From Rhizobium sp. Q54 (GTDB lineage Bacteria > Pseudomonadota > Alphaproteobacteria > Micropepsales > Micropepsaceae), in assembly GCA_945860165.1 (NCBI GenBank), contig CAMAPL010000009.1, positions 1 to 64,000 of the forward strand: 64,000 bases of DNA. The letters are read 5' to 3'. Positions 27,754 through 36,290 of this stretch are shown one piece after another. The notes beneath the pieces were generated by a model. That model was not told the DNA's origin. It did not search any database and saw nothing but the letters and a program-made list of their open reading frames with translations. Each line of letters starts with the position of its first letter. Position 1 is the stretch's first letter. The position numbers were made by a program, and so were the translations under genes.

Positions 27754-29706
27754 TCAGCGATAGAACGGCTGCGCGTTTAGCCAGCGGGGTCCGTAGTGCG
27801 GTTCGGGTTGGCCCACTTCGAGCGCGCCCAAGTCTGGGGCAGCGCCTGAAAATCCGTCATTTACTGTCGGAATGCGGTCTCCGGCGTCCACGCCCTTGCT
27901 GCCCGGCTTCAGGCGGAAAGTCAGGTCCATCGCATGATGGACCTGGTGGCGCTTGGCCGGGTCGGGCAGCGTCATCTTCTCGAAGGTGTCGATATCGAGT
28001 TCGACGCCGTGCCGCTCCTGGCCGGTCGCGGCGCTCAGCGCGGCGAGCGTCGAGAAGTTCGTGGTGCTGCCCGGCGCCTGCCAGCGATACTGCTCCGTGG
28101 CGCCCGGATTGGGCCGGTAACCGTTATAGTCAGAGCTGTAGGCCCCGGTCACATTCATCCATCGCATCACCCCCTGCGCCGCGCCCCGACCGATGAAGAG
28201 GTTGTTACGATAATGCATGTTGGAGGCTGCTCCGCCGGACTGCTCCCCGATCAGCGTATTGTGCCACATGAAGATGCCGGCGGGGTTTGCATTGATCTTG
28301 AAGGCGTTCGGAACATTGTAGGAGAGATTGCGAATAAAATAGACCGGCCCGCCAAAGACGGGTTGTGCGCTGTAGCCGCTGTGCGGTGCGTTCACGCCCC
28401 GGTTCTTGTAGACGCGGATGTTGTGGACGCCGCCGTCAGTTTCCACGAAGTCATCGCCGGACAGGTGAATGTCGTTGCCGTAGATATCGATCGACGAGGC
28501 GCGCCGGTCAGGATCCGTTGGGGGTGTGCCATAGGTCGAGATGCCGATACCATCATGGAAAAAGGCAATCGCATTGTGGGCGATCACATGGCCGGGGCCA
28601 TAGACCTTGATGGCGTAGTAGCTGCGCATTTCGTGGGAGCCGTAGACGCCGGCTGCGCCGCCCGCCTCGTCCGGCTGCCGAAACTGGCGGTTCCAGCCGA
28701 CCAGGAGGTTGCGCGTCTGGGGGCGGCCAAGGAAAACATTGTCGGCAATGTAAAAGTCACTCGATCCCGCATATTCGGTCCACACGCCGAAGCCGATATT
28801 CTCGAAGCGGCAGTTCTTGACGGTAAGCCCGACGGCACCGCCCACCTCTTTCATGCCCGCAAAGATCGCGACGTCGGTGTCGCGGAAGGTGATCCCGTCG
28901 AAAATGTGATGTGTCGACGCCTGCACATCAAACAGGCGATGATTGCCCGCGCCGTCGATGACAACGTCGCCGTCACCGGCCGCCTTGATGGTGATGGGTT
29001 TTTCCGCTGTGCCCTTTAGGGTAAGCCACATGGTCCCATCAAAGGGCGTCACCATCGGGTCAACGTAGTTGAGGCGCTCGTTCCGGTAGATGCCGGCGTG
29101 CATCAGGATAGTGTCGCCAGGCTGGGCGCGGCGCTCCCACACCACGCTCCAGTCGCCTAGGCCGGCGCCGTAGTAAGCCTGCAGCAGGCTGTCGAAGGCG
29201 GGCAACTTGCGCTCTCCCTTCCAGCCGGGCGGATAGACGTGAAGCGTCCGCCCCGCCGCATAGGGCTGCGGTTCGACCCGCGTCTTTGCTTTTACGATGT
29301 GCGTAGTCTGACCCGAGGCGCCGTCCGGGTCAGTCAACGCGAAGCGGGCCTCATATTCGGTGCCGGGTGCCAGGCCCAGGATGCTGCCGGCGAAGCCGTC
29401 AGGGACGATGTAGCTGAGATTTTCGACGTCGCGGAAGATGCGCTCGCCGCCGACACGCACCAGCGGCAACGCCTTGCGCCAGGCAGCCTCGCCCGCACGG
29501 CGAAAATCGACAGAGACGGAGGCATTGCGATTGGTGTCGCCTGTAATCGCCCACTCGAAGCCCAGATTCTCCAGCGTCGGATGCTCGACCGTGAACCGGC
29601 CCGCCGCCGTGCCGCTCTGGGCCTGGGCAGGTACCGCCAATATCGCCCACGTCAAGGCGGCAAGCGCGGCGCTCCTTATGGCAGAACGTTCGATCCTGTT
29701 CAGCAT
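27754..29706 (-). CDS. Exported right-handed beta-helix protein (polysaccharide-lyase-like)
   Basis: Signal peptide, PGDTILMHAGIYRNE, successive beta-helix rungs (HHIFDGITFRDTDVAIFAG, LTVKNCRFENIGFGVWTEY). Confidence 0.75.
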   Translation of the reverse strand: MLNRIERSAIRSAALAALTWAILAVPAQAQSGTAAGRFTVEHPTLENLGFEWAITGDTNRNASVSVDFRRAGEAAWRKALPLVRVGGERIFRDVENLSYIVPDGFAGSILGLAPGTEYEARFALTDPDGASGQTTHIVKAKTRVEPQPYAAGRTLHVYPPGWKGERKLPAFDSLLQAYYGAGLGDWSVVWERRAQPGDTILMHAGIYRNERLNYVDPMVTPFDGTMWLTLKGTAEKPITIKAAGDGDVVIDGAGNHRLFDVQASTHHIFDGITFRDTDVAIFAGMKEVGGAVGLTVKNCRFENIGFGVWTEYAGSSDFYIADNVFLGRPQTRNLLVGWNRQFRQPDEAGGAAGVYGSHEMRSYYAIKVYGPGHVIAHNAIAFFHDGIGISTYGTPPTDPDRRASSIDIYGNDIHLSGDDFVETDGGVHNIRVYKNRGVNAPHSGYSAQPVFGGPVYFIRNLSYNVPNAFKINANPAGIFMWHNTLIGEQSGGAASNMHYRNNLFIGRGAAQGVMRWMNVTGAYSSDYNGYRPNPGATEQYRWQAPGSTTNFSTLAALSAATGQERHGVELDIDTFEKMTLPDPAKRHQVHHAMDLTFRLKPGSKGVDAGDRIPTVNDGFSGAAPDLGALEVGQPEPHYGPRWLNAQPFYR

Positions 29707-29817
29707 GTCGGCCTCCCCAAGCCTGCCCGGTATTTGTACCAGCCAGATGCAGGCTACTACATGGGCACCGTCCAATCCAGATGGGCGGAGCGCCCGCCCG
29801 GAATGTCCACCGCCGGC

Positions 29818-30003
29818 TTAAACCCTGCTCCACAACCCTTTCTTGATATCGAATTTAACCTTTCCTGCCGCCCGCATCCGCATCAGCAGATCCTGCATGG
29901 GATCGCTGCTTTTGCTGCTGGGATCGAGCAGTCTCTGCAGCGCGTAGACGGCGAGCGGTTTGTCCAGCGCGGCCAGAACTTCGTCTTCTTTTGTCATGAT
30001 CAA
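29818..30003 (-). CDS. Small hypothetical protein
   Basis: 61 aa, sits between two same-strand genes, plausible amphipathic composition. Confidence 0.45.
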   Translation of the reverse strand: MIMTKEDEVLAALDKPLAVYALQRLLDPSSKSSDPMQDLLMRMRAAGKVKFDIKKGLWSRV

Positions 30004-30072
30004 TACTCTTTCATTTTGCTGACACCTTCATCGTGCCCTGATTGTAATCCATGGAAAACCCGGCACGGCCAT

Positions 30073-31281
30073 CTAAGGCAGCGCCTTCGTCCCCGTAAAC
30101 GGATTATATCGCCGCTCCGCCAGCGCGGCCCAGGCGGCGGGCGCCAGATGCGCGATGTGAAAATACTGGCGCGGCTGGGTGGGATCGGTGTCCAGCATGA
30201 AGCCGGTGGGAAGCTCTCGGGTGCTGGCGGCGAAATAGGAACCATCGGGCGCCCGCATCGTCTCGACCGCTGTCATTAGGCTGCCCGCCTCTTTCGTGCG
30301 GCCTGACAGTTTCAGCAACAGCGCCACCTGTGCCGTGCCCTCGGTCCAAAGCCCTTCCTTGGCTTCGCTATAGGCAAAGCCTTTGCCGTCGCGCAGCCGG
30401 TCTGGCGCCATCGCCGCAGGGTAGCGCGCCGCGGCGCCGGGGATCGCCAGCAGCGGCCATATCTGCGCATCCAGCGCCAGAGTGAGATTGGGCGTTTTGC
30501 CCTCCAGCCCCGTCCCCACCGCGAAGCAGCCGCAGTCGGGGCGCCACATGGCATGCACGAAATCGCGCGCCGCGCCGGCCTGGGCCAGCCAGGCCTTGTC
30601 GCCGGTCGCTTGCGCCAACGCAGTGAACGCCGCCACCAGGTCGGTATTATGTTCGGTCGATTTCCACGTCTGGACGATGGGCGCGGGTTCGTGGGCGAAG
30701 GTGCCGCCAGCAAATCCGCCGGGCGGGCTTTCGCTGCGCCATTGCAGGACCCAGCCACCGATGCGCGCCGCGCCGCCGCGGTAGCGGCGATCCCCCGTCG
30801 CCCGGTCCAGCGCCAGCAGCGCTAGCATCACCCAGGCCATATTGCCGGTGTCGCTGCCGACCTGGTAGCGGTCTTCCACCCACATATTCTGCTTGGCGTC
30901 CCACCATCCCGCCAACTTCACCGGGCCAGGACCGACAGGACCGGCGAGATAGCCATTGCGCAGGCGCCCGTCATGCCAATAGCGGTCGCGGTCCAGCGCC
31001 GCGAGAATGGCGTCCCCAATCCGTGCGGCATTTTTGGTTCTGTCGCAGGCCACCAGTGCAATCGCCGCGACGGCATTGTCATAAAGAAAGGCGGCGCCCT
31101 GCAGCGGTCCGGATTTCACCGTGGGATAGCTCGCCAGAAAGACAGGGCCCGCATGCTGGGACGCCATCGCACTGGAAAGATGGGTGCAGGCTGTCGGCAA
31201 CGGGGCTGCGGACGCTTGCCCTGCCCCCAGCAGTTGGACGCCGATCGCGGCCATTGCTACGATCAGCGCCGCCCGGGTCAT
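30073..31281 (-). CDS. Exported alpha/alpha-toroid (six-hairpin glycosidase-like) protein
   Basis: Signal peptide; repeating helical-hairpin motifs (YDNAVAAIALVA, SDTGNMAWVMLALLAL, NTDLVAAFTALAQATGD, EGLWTEGTAQVALLL). Confidence 0.6.
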   Translation of the reverse strand: MTRAALIVAMAAIGVQLLGAGQASAAPLPTACTHLSSAMASQHAGPVFLASYPTVKSGPLQGAAFLYDNAVAAIALVACDRTKNAARIGDAILAALDRDRYWHDGRLRNGYLAGPVGPGPVKLAGWWDAKQNMWVEDRYQVGSDTGNMAWVMLALLALDRATGDRRYRGGAARIGGWVLQWRSESPPGGFAGGTFAHEPAPIVQTWKSTEHNTDLVAAFTALAQATGDKAWLAQAGAARDFVHAMWRPDCGCFAVGTGLEGKTPNLTLALDAQIWPLLAIPGAAARYPAAMAPDRLRDGKGFAYSEAKEGLWTEGTAQVALLLKLSGRTKEAGSLMTAVETMRAPDGSYFAASTRELPTGFMLDTDPTQPRQYFHIAHLAPAAWAALAERRYNPFTGTKALP

Positions 31282-31679
31282 CGTTTCACCGGCTTGCGCG
31301 CGGGCGCTTTCTTTTTCAGCTTGGCCTGGTTGCAGGCAATCGCGGCGCGGACGAGTTTCTTCAGGGCGGCGCTATCCACCTTGTTGCCTTCGAAGAAATC
31401 GATTGACCGCCTCTGGTTGCCATCCAGGCCATCATTGAACAGCTTGTCGGTATCGGGAAAGTGCGCGCCGTTGGCGAATGTCAGCTTGACCTTGCCCTTG
31501 TGGGCATTGGCGACCGCGATCATGCCATCACGGCACCAGACCGGGCTTCCCATCCACTTCCAGTCCTCGGTGATCCCCTTGTCGGCGGCCAGGATGGCCT
31601 TGCGGAGCGCCGAGAAGGTCTTGCCCCGCCAGTCGGGGATTTTGGCAATCAACTGGTCGATGCGCTGCGATGGAGTCAT
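31278..31679 (-). CDS. DUF1801 family protein
   Basis: MTPSQRIDQLIAKIPDWRGKTFSALRKAI...DWKWMGSPVW...VKLTFANGA. Confidence 0.75.
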   Translation of the reverse strand: MTPSQRIDQLIAKIPDWRGKTFSALRKAILAADKGITEDWKWMGSPVWCRDGMIAVANAHKGKVKLTFANGAHFPDTDKLFNDGLDGNQRRSIDFFEGNKVDSAALKKLVRAAIACNQAKLKKKAPARKPVKR

Positions 31680-31813
31680 GCAAATACGGCCCTGTTCCTT
31701 CCTGCTCATTTTATCACGTGAGAGCCTGGCCGCGAATGGTGGTGGACAGGTGCGCGACAGGCTGGACAGCGGCACGGAATCGGCCCCTGCTGACCAAAAA
31801 TCAGGAGGAACTC

Positions 31814-33022
31814 ATGCTCACCCGTCGCCACACGCTTGCTGGCCTGCTCGGCCCCGCCGCCGCCTTCGGCCTGGGCGGCATCGCCTCGCCCGCCCGCGCC
31901 CAGAGCGCCGCGCTGGGTTCGCGTGAGAAAATCCGCGTCACCAAAATCGAAACCTTCGTGCTGACCAATTCGTGGGTCTTTGTGAAGATTTCCACCGATA
32001 CCGGCATCACCGGCTGGGGCGAGATGCTGAAGGACGATGCCAAGGCCTGCGCCGCAGGCGCCCTGGAGGTTGGCGACTATCTGATCGGCCAGGACCCCAC
32101 CCGCGTGGTGCATCACTGGCAGGCGATCCATCGCGGCGCCTTCTATCGCGGCGGCCCGATCAAGACCGCAATCTCGTCGGGCATTGACCAGGCGCTGTGG
32201 GACATCACCGGCAAGGTCTATAACCTGCCGGTCTACAAGCTGCTGGGCGGGGAAACCCGCGACCGCTGCCGCGTCTATGGCCAGCCGACCCTGAAAAACG
32301 GCGTCAACGCCATGAAGGTGATATTGCGCGATGGCAAAGGGCGCGCGGCCACCAAACACAATGAGGGCGACAAGTATATCGCCGAAGTGGTGGAACGCTT
32401 CGCCGCCCTGCGCAAGAAGATGGGCGACGATGTGGACATCGGCGTGGAATTCCACGGCGCGGTGCAGCCGACCACCGCCCTACGGTTGATGGCAGCGCTG
32501 GAGCCCCATAATCCCTGGTTCTATGAAGAGGTGGTCCAGGCTCTTAATGTCGACATGATGGCCGAACTTGCCAAGAAAACCCGCGTGCCGCTGGCGACCG
32601 GCGAACGCATCTTCACCAAATGGGGCTTTAGGGAAATTCTCGAGAAGAAGGCGGCGATGATCCTGCAGCCGGATGTCTGCTATGCTGGCGGTATCACCGA
32701 ACTGAAGATCATCGCGGGCATGGCCGAGGCCTATTACGTGCCGATCGCGCCGCACAACCCGCAAGGGCCCTGCTCGCTGGCGGCGTCCTTGCAGATCGCC
32801 GCCGCTATTCCGAACTTCCTGATCCAGGAGCGCGGCGACAACGAGTATACGGATCTTCTGGCCAAGCCGCTGCCGCCGATCGTCAATGGCCACCGTCCGC
32901 TGCTGACCGGGCCGGGCCTGGGCATCACCATCGACGAGGACAAACTGCGCGCCCAGGTCGGGGAGCCCCGGCCCTACCTGCCGCAGTTCGACGCCGACGA
33001 TGGTTCGGTGGTGGACTGGTAG
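31814..33022 (+). CDS. Galactonate-dehydratase-like enolase-superfamily protein with Tat signal
   Basis: MLTRRHTLAGLLGPAAAFGLGGIASPARAQ leader; GVEFHGAV, FYEEVV, TGERIF, ILQPDVCYAGGITE, APHNPQGP. Confidence 0.85.
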   Translation: MLTRRHTLAGLLGPAAAFGLGGIASPARAQSAALGSREKIRVTKIETFVLTNSWVFVKISTDTGITGWGEMLKDDAKACAAGALEVGDYLIGQDPTRVVHHWQAIHRGAFYRGGPIKTAISSGIDQALWDITGKVYNLPVYKLLGGETRDRCRVYGQPTLKNGVNAMKVILRDGKGRAATKHNEGDKYIAEVVERFAALRKKMGDDVDIGVEFHGAVQPTTALRLMAALEPHNPWFYEEVVQALNVDMMAELAKKTRVPLATGERIFTKWGFREILEKKAAMILQPDVCYAGGITELKIIAGMAEAYYVPIAPHNPQGPCSLAASLQIAAAIPNFLIQERGDNEYTDLLAKPLPPIVNGHRPLLTGPGLGITIDEDKLRAQVGEPRPYLPQFDADDGSVVDW

Positions 33023-33031
33023 AAGGGCGGA

Positions 33032-34090
33032 CTAGCGCGTCTTTCCGCGCGCCGCCACCCGCCACATATCCACCAGCTCGCCATCGCGGCTGACCGCGAC
33101 TTCGTCATGCAGGTTGCTGACGACGCAAACGTGGTTTGGCAGGACTCGCAGGCGCTCGCCCACCACCGGCTTGGTGGCGCAGCGCGACAGATCGACTATG
33201 CCGTGCTCCTCGTTCAGCCGCTCGATCACGGCATCTTCATAGCCGAGGATCAGCCCGTACCCCTTGCCAAACGACGGATCAATGCCATCGCTCGACAGGC
33301 TCTTGGAGCCGGCATCGATCACGGCCCGGTCATCCGTGGGGCGGCTAATCACGGTGGTGTGCAGATGGAAGGCGCATTCATCCAGGGTGGCGGCGCCGGA
33401 ACCGACCGTGGCGCGATCATGATAGATATAGGTGCCGACGCGCACTTCCGTCAGGCCCGCGATTCCATGCGCCGCCCAGGCATTGGGGGTGCCGCCGCCG
33501 GAGACGACCGCAATCGCGATGCCGGCCTCGGCAAAAACGCGCTTCGCCTCGGCCACGAATGTGACGGTCGCGGCGCTGCTGGGATAGGTCATCAACCCGT
33601 CGAAGCGCAGGCCCGGAATTTTCTGGATGCCGCGCGCCAGTTCCAGCGCCTGCGCCACCGAGGTAACGCCGGTGCGCTTGTTGCCGCTGTCGAACTCCAC
33701 CAGAACGCCGATGGCATGGTTGGAGGCGCGCGCCGCTTCACCAATGGTCTCCAGCGCGATGCTGTTGTCGATGCCGACACTGATCTTGGCGCGGCGCGAC
33801 AGTTCGGCAAGGCGCAGCGCCTTGGCCGGGCCGATCAGCGGGTAGGAAATGAAGATGTCATCCAGCCCAGCATCCGCCATCACCTCGGCCTCGCCCAGCT
33901 TCTGGCAGGTGATGCCATGGGCGCCTAGTTCCAGTTGCCGGTGCGCAAATGCGGGTATCTTGTGGGTCTTGATGTGCGGGCGCAGGCGCAAGCCGTGATG
34001 AACGCAATAGGCTTGCATCTTCGTGAGATTGTGCTCGACCCGGTCCAGGTCAATGACCGGAACCGGGGTCTCCAAATCCGCAATGCGCAT
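33032..34090 (-). CDS. DSD1/D-threonine-aldolase-like PLP enzyme (alanine racemase N-terminal fold)
   Basis: TPVPVIDLDRVEHNLTKMQAYC, LRPHIKTHKIPAFAHRQLELGAHGITCQKLGEAEVMADAGLDDIFISYPL. Confidence 0.85.
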   Translation of the reverse strand: MRIADLETPVPVIDLDRVEHNLTKMQAYCVHHGLRLRPHIKTHKIPAFAHRQLELGAHGITCQKLGEAEVMADAGLDDIFISYPLIGPAKALRLAELSRRAKISVGIDNSIALETIGEAARASNHAIGVLVEFDSGNKRTGVTSVAQALELARGIQKIPGLRFDGLMTYPSSAATVTFVAEAKRVFAEAGIAIAVVSGGGTPNAWAAHGIAGLTEVRVGTYIYHDRATVGSGAATLDECAFHLHTTVISRPTDDRAVIDAGSKSLSSDGIDPSFGKGYGLILGYEDAVIERLNEEHGIVDLSRCATKPVVGERLRVLPNHVCVVSNLHDEVAVSRDGELVDMWRVAARGKTR

Positions 34091-34104
34091 CAAACACTCC
34101 CTCC

Positions 34105-34479
34105 TCAGTACGGCAGGACAGCCACACAGTCTATCTCGACCTGGATGCCGAAAAGCTGGCAACCGATTGTGGTGCGGGCGGGCGGCTCGCCGGGGAAGAA
34201 TTCCTTGTAGATGGTGTTGTATTCGCCGAAGCGGGTGAGATCGCTGAGATAGGTGTTGACCTTGACCACGTCCTTCATGTCGGCACCGGCGCCCTTGAGG
34301 ATGGTCTGCACATTGCGCAAGGTCTGGCGCACCTGTTCGGCGAACGAATCCGGCGCGACATTGGTCCTGGGATCTTGCGGTCCCTGCCCCGACACATAGA
34401 CGAAACCATTGGCGATCACGGCGTGCGAATAATGTCCGCCCGGCTTGGCGGCGGCGTCAACGATAAGGGCCTTGCGCAT
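34105..34479 (-). CDS. RidA family protein
   Basis: GHYSHAVIANGFVYVSGQGPQDP...FAEQVRQTLRNVQTILKGAG...KVNTYLSD. Confidence 0.85.
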   Translation of the reverse strand: MRKALIVDAAAKPGGHYSHAVIANGFVYVSGQGPQDPRTNVAPDSFAEQVRQTLRNVQTILKGAGADMKDVVKVNTYLSDLTRFGEYNTIYKEFFPGEPPARTTIGCQLFGIQVEIDCVAVLPY

Positions 34480-34596
34480 AATTCCTCCTGTTTTTTGATC
34501 CGGCACTGTCCAGGCGCCGGCCGGTGCTTTGACCGTATTTGAAGATGGCATGTCCCGCCCCGGCCCGGCCAGAGGCAGCACTTTGATTGCTGCTCA

Positions 34597-34630
34597 ATAA
34601 AAAAGCTCCGGTCTGTCCGGGGCTTTTTGA
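34597..34630. terminator. Bidirectional hairpin terminator
   Basis: AAAAAAGCTCCGGTCTGTCCGGGGCTTTTTG. Confidence 0.75.
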
Positions 34631-34747
34631 CTGATACAGATCGGTGAACGTCGGTCAACGGGCGCGCCAGATATCAGGCGCGCACCGCGCGATCCTATCG
34701 AGGCCGGGAACACATGCCAAGGCATGTTTCCCGCGATCCTCCTGCCT

Positions 34748-35035
34748 TTACGGCGTGCCAGCCGTCTGGGTGATAACCGCCTGCGAGGACTTGGACTGGG
34801 AAATCGCCACGCCGGCCGCCACGGCCGCAACCACGCCCACGATGATCAGCGGCGTCGTCAGAAGCTGCGCCTTCTGCACGCCGGCAGGCTTGCCCGGCGC
34901 CAGCTTGCCTTCGGCGGCGGAGGCGGCGCGGTCGAAGCCAGCAGGCTGGAGTTCAGAAGAACGGCGGAGATATTTCGCATGTATCGCTCCAAGCAATGAA
35001 CCTGAGGAAAACGATAGTGCAGAGGTAAAAAACAC
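34748..35035 (-). CDS. Small membrane-anchored hypothetical protein
   Basis: 95 aa with TM segment TTPLIIVGVVAAVAAGVAISQ. Confidence 0.45.
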   Translation of the reverse strand: MFFTSALSFSSGSLLGAIHAKYLRRSSELQPAGFDRAASAAEGKLAPGKPAGVQKAQLLTTPLIIVGVVAAVAAGVAISQSKSSQAVITQTAGTP

Positions 35036-35133
35036 AATCGCCTTATCCGTTTTTTGTGCAGTGCATAAATCTACAAAAGCCCTGAAATGATTGCGCTATG
35101 TGCAATTTTCACCAGAAATGTGCTGCGTTTGCA

Positions 35134-35167
35134 CAAAAAAGAACCGGCACCTTGCGGGTGCCGGTTC
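35134..35167 (-). terminator. Hairpin with minus-strand T-tract
   Basis: GAACCGGCACCttgcGGGTGCCGGTTC flanked by AAAAAA on the plus strand; it lies 3' of the RraA-like gene. Confidence 0.8.
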
Positions 35168-35191
35168 TGATCGCGGGCAATGCAGTGCCGA

Positions 35192-36154
35192 TTAGCGGCG
35201 CGGGGCTTCGGAAATCGTCTTCGCGTTGGCGGCCTTGCGGTCGGCCAGCATCTTGTCGAACTCGGGGCGCGTCATGCGCACCCGGCCCGGCGTGCCCAGT
35301 GCCCAGGCCGCCAGGGCGTCGTATTTCTTGGGCGTCCAGCCCCCTTCAAACTCGCCGCCATTGACGCCGGTGCGGTTGAGTTCGAAATTATAGGTGTCTT
35401 CCAGCTGGGTGAATTCCGCCGAGGCGACCGCCGCTTCCGCCAGAATCGCCGGAATGAAAACCACCCCATCGGCCTTGGCCACTACCAGGTCGCCCGGCAA
35501 TACTGAGGCGCGGCCAATGCGGATGGGCGCATTTATCGTGGTCAGGGTCATGTCAACCCAATAGGAAGGATCATAGGCGCGGTACAGGCCCGGCAAGTTT
35601 GCGATCTCGCGCGCCTCTTCCGCATCGCGGATGCCGGCATCAAAGATGAAGCCGGAATGGGTATGGGCGGCGATCCCGCTGGCCAGGTTGGAGCCGATCA
35701 GCGTGCCTTCGACAATCTTGCCGAAACCGTCGGCGACATAGACATCGCCCATCACCAGTTCGTTGATCGGCCACTGGTTGTTGCCGGTGACGCGGCCGTC
35801 GCGCTTGCCTTCCGCATTGATGACATTGACCATGTCGGGGCGCGACGGCATATATTGCGCCGTCAGGGCGCGGCCGGCGAAAGCCTTGCCGGGCTGCAGC
35901 GACTGCCAGCCGCCTTCGAACTGGGCCCGGTAGCCCTTGTCGCGCAGGAAGCCCCAGAGATTCTCCAGCGGCACCTTGGTGACGCGTTCCAGCAGCGAAT
36001 CCAGCACCTTGGGTCGGCCATCGGGGAAACGCTCGCCCTTCCATTCCGATGTGTAGTTCAGCATCTGCGCCCGGGTCTGCTTGACCTGTGCGCTGGCGGG
36101 CGAGACGGCCAGCGCAACGGCGCAGGACAGCAGGGCGGCTTTCAGTAGTTTCAT
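35192..36154 (-). CDS. RraA-like (HMG/CHA aldolase family) protein with signal peptide
   Basis: N-terminal signal (MKLLKAALLSCAVALAVSPASAQ), VMGDVYVADGFGKIVEGTLIGSNLASGIAAHTHSGFIFDAGIRD, GRASVLPGDLVVAKADGVVFIP. Confidence 0.85.
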   Translation of the reverse strand: MKLLKAALLSCAVALAVSPASAQVKQTRAQMLNYTSEWKGERFPDGRPKVLDSLLERVTKVPLENLWGFLRDKGYRAQFEGGWQSLQPGKAFAGRALTAQYMPSRPDMVNVINAEGKRDGRVTGNNQWPINELVMGDVYVADGFGKIVEGTLIGSNLASGIAAHTHSGFIFDAGIRDAEEAREIANLPGLYRAYDPSYWVDMTLTTINAPIRIGRASVLPGDLVVAKADGVVFIPAILAEAAVASAEFTQLEDTYNFELNRTGVNGGEFEGGWTPKKYDALAAWALGTPGRVRMTRPEFDKMLADRKAANAKTISEAPRR

Positions 36155-36205
36155 TTTTTACTCTCCGGTTAGTGGCCGCACGGGTGCGGCGTTTGTTTCA
36201 ACAGC

Positions 36206-36290
36206 TCTCCGGCCGCTCGCTCAAGCTTGCGGCGTTCGTCGCTCGAAATGGTCCACTGGACCATTTCGTTGGCCTGCGGCCAACCGCTCC
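36206..36290 (-). repeat. Two-hairpin REP-like element, copy B
   Basis: CGAAATGGTCCACTGGACCATTTCG plus GTTGGCCTGCGGCCAAC; reverse complement aligns with 26030-26106. Confidence 0.75.

Noticed and set aside
27934-29019. 361 aa plus-strand ORF
   Set aside because: Antisense to the beta-helix gene.
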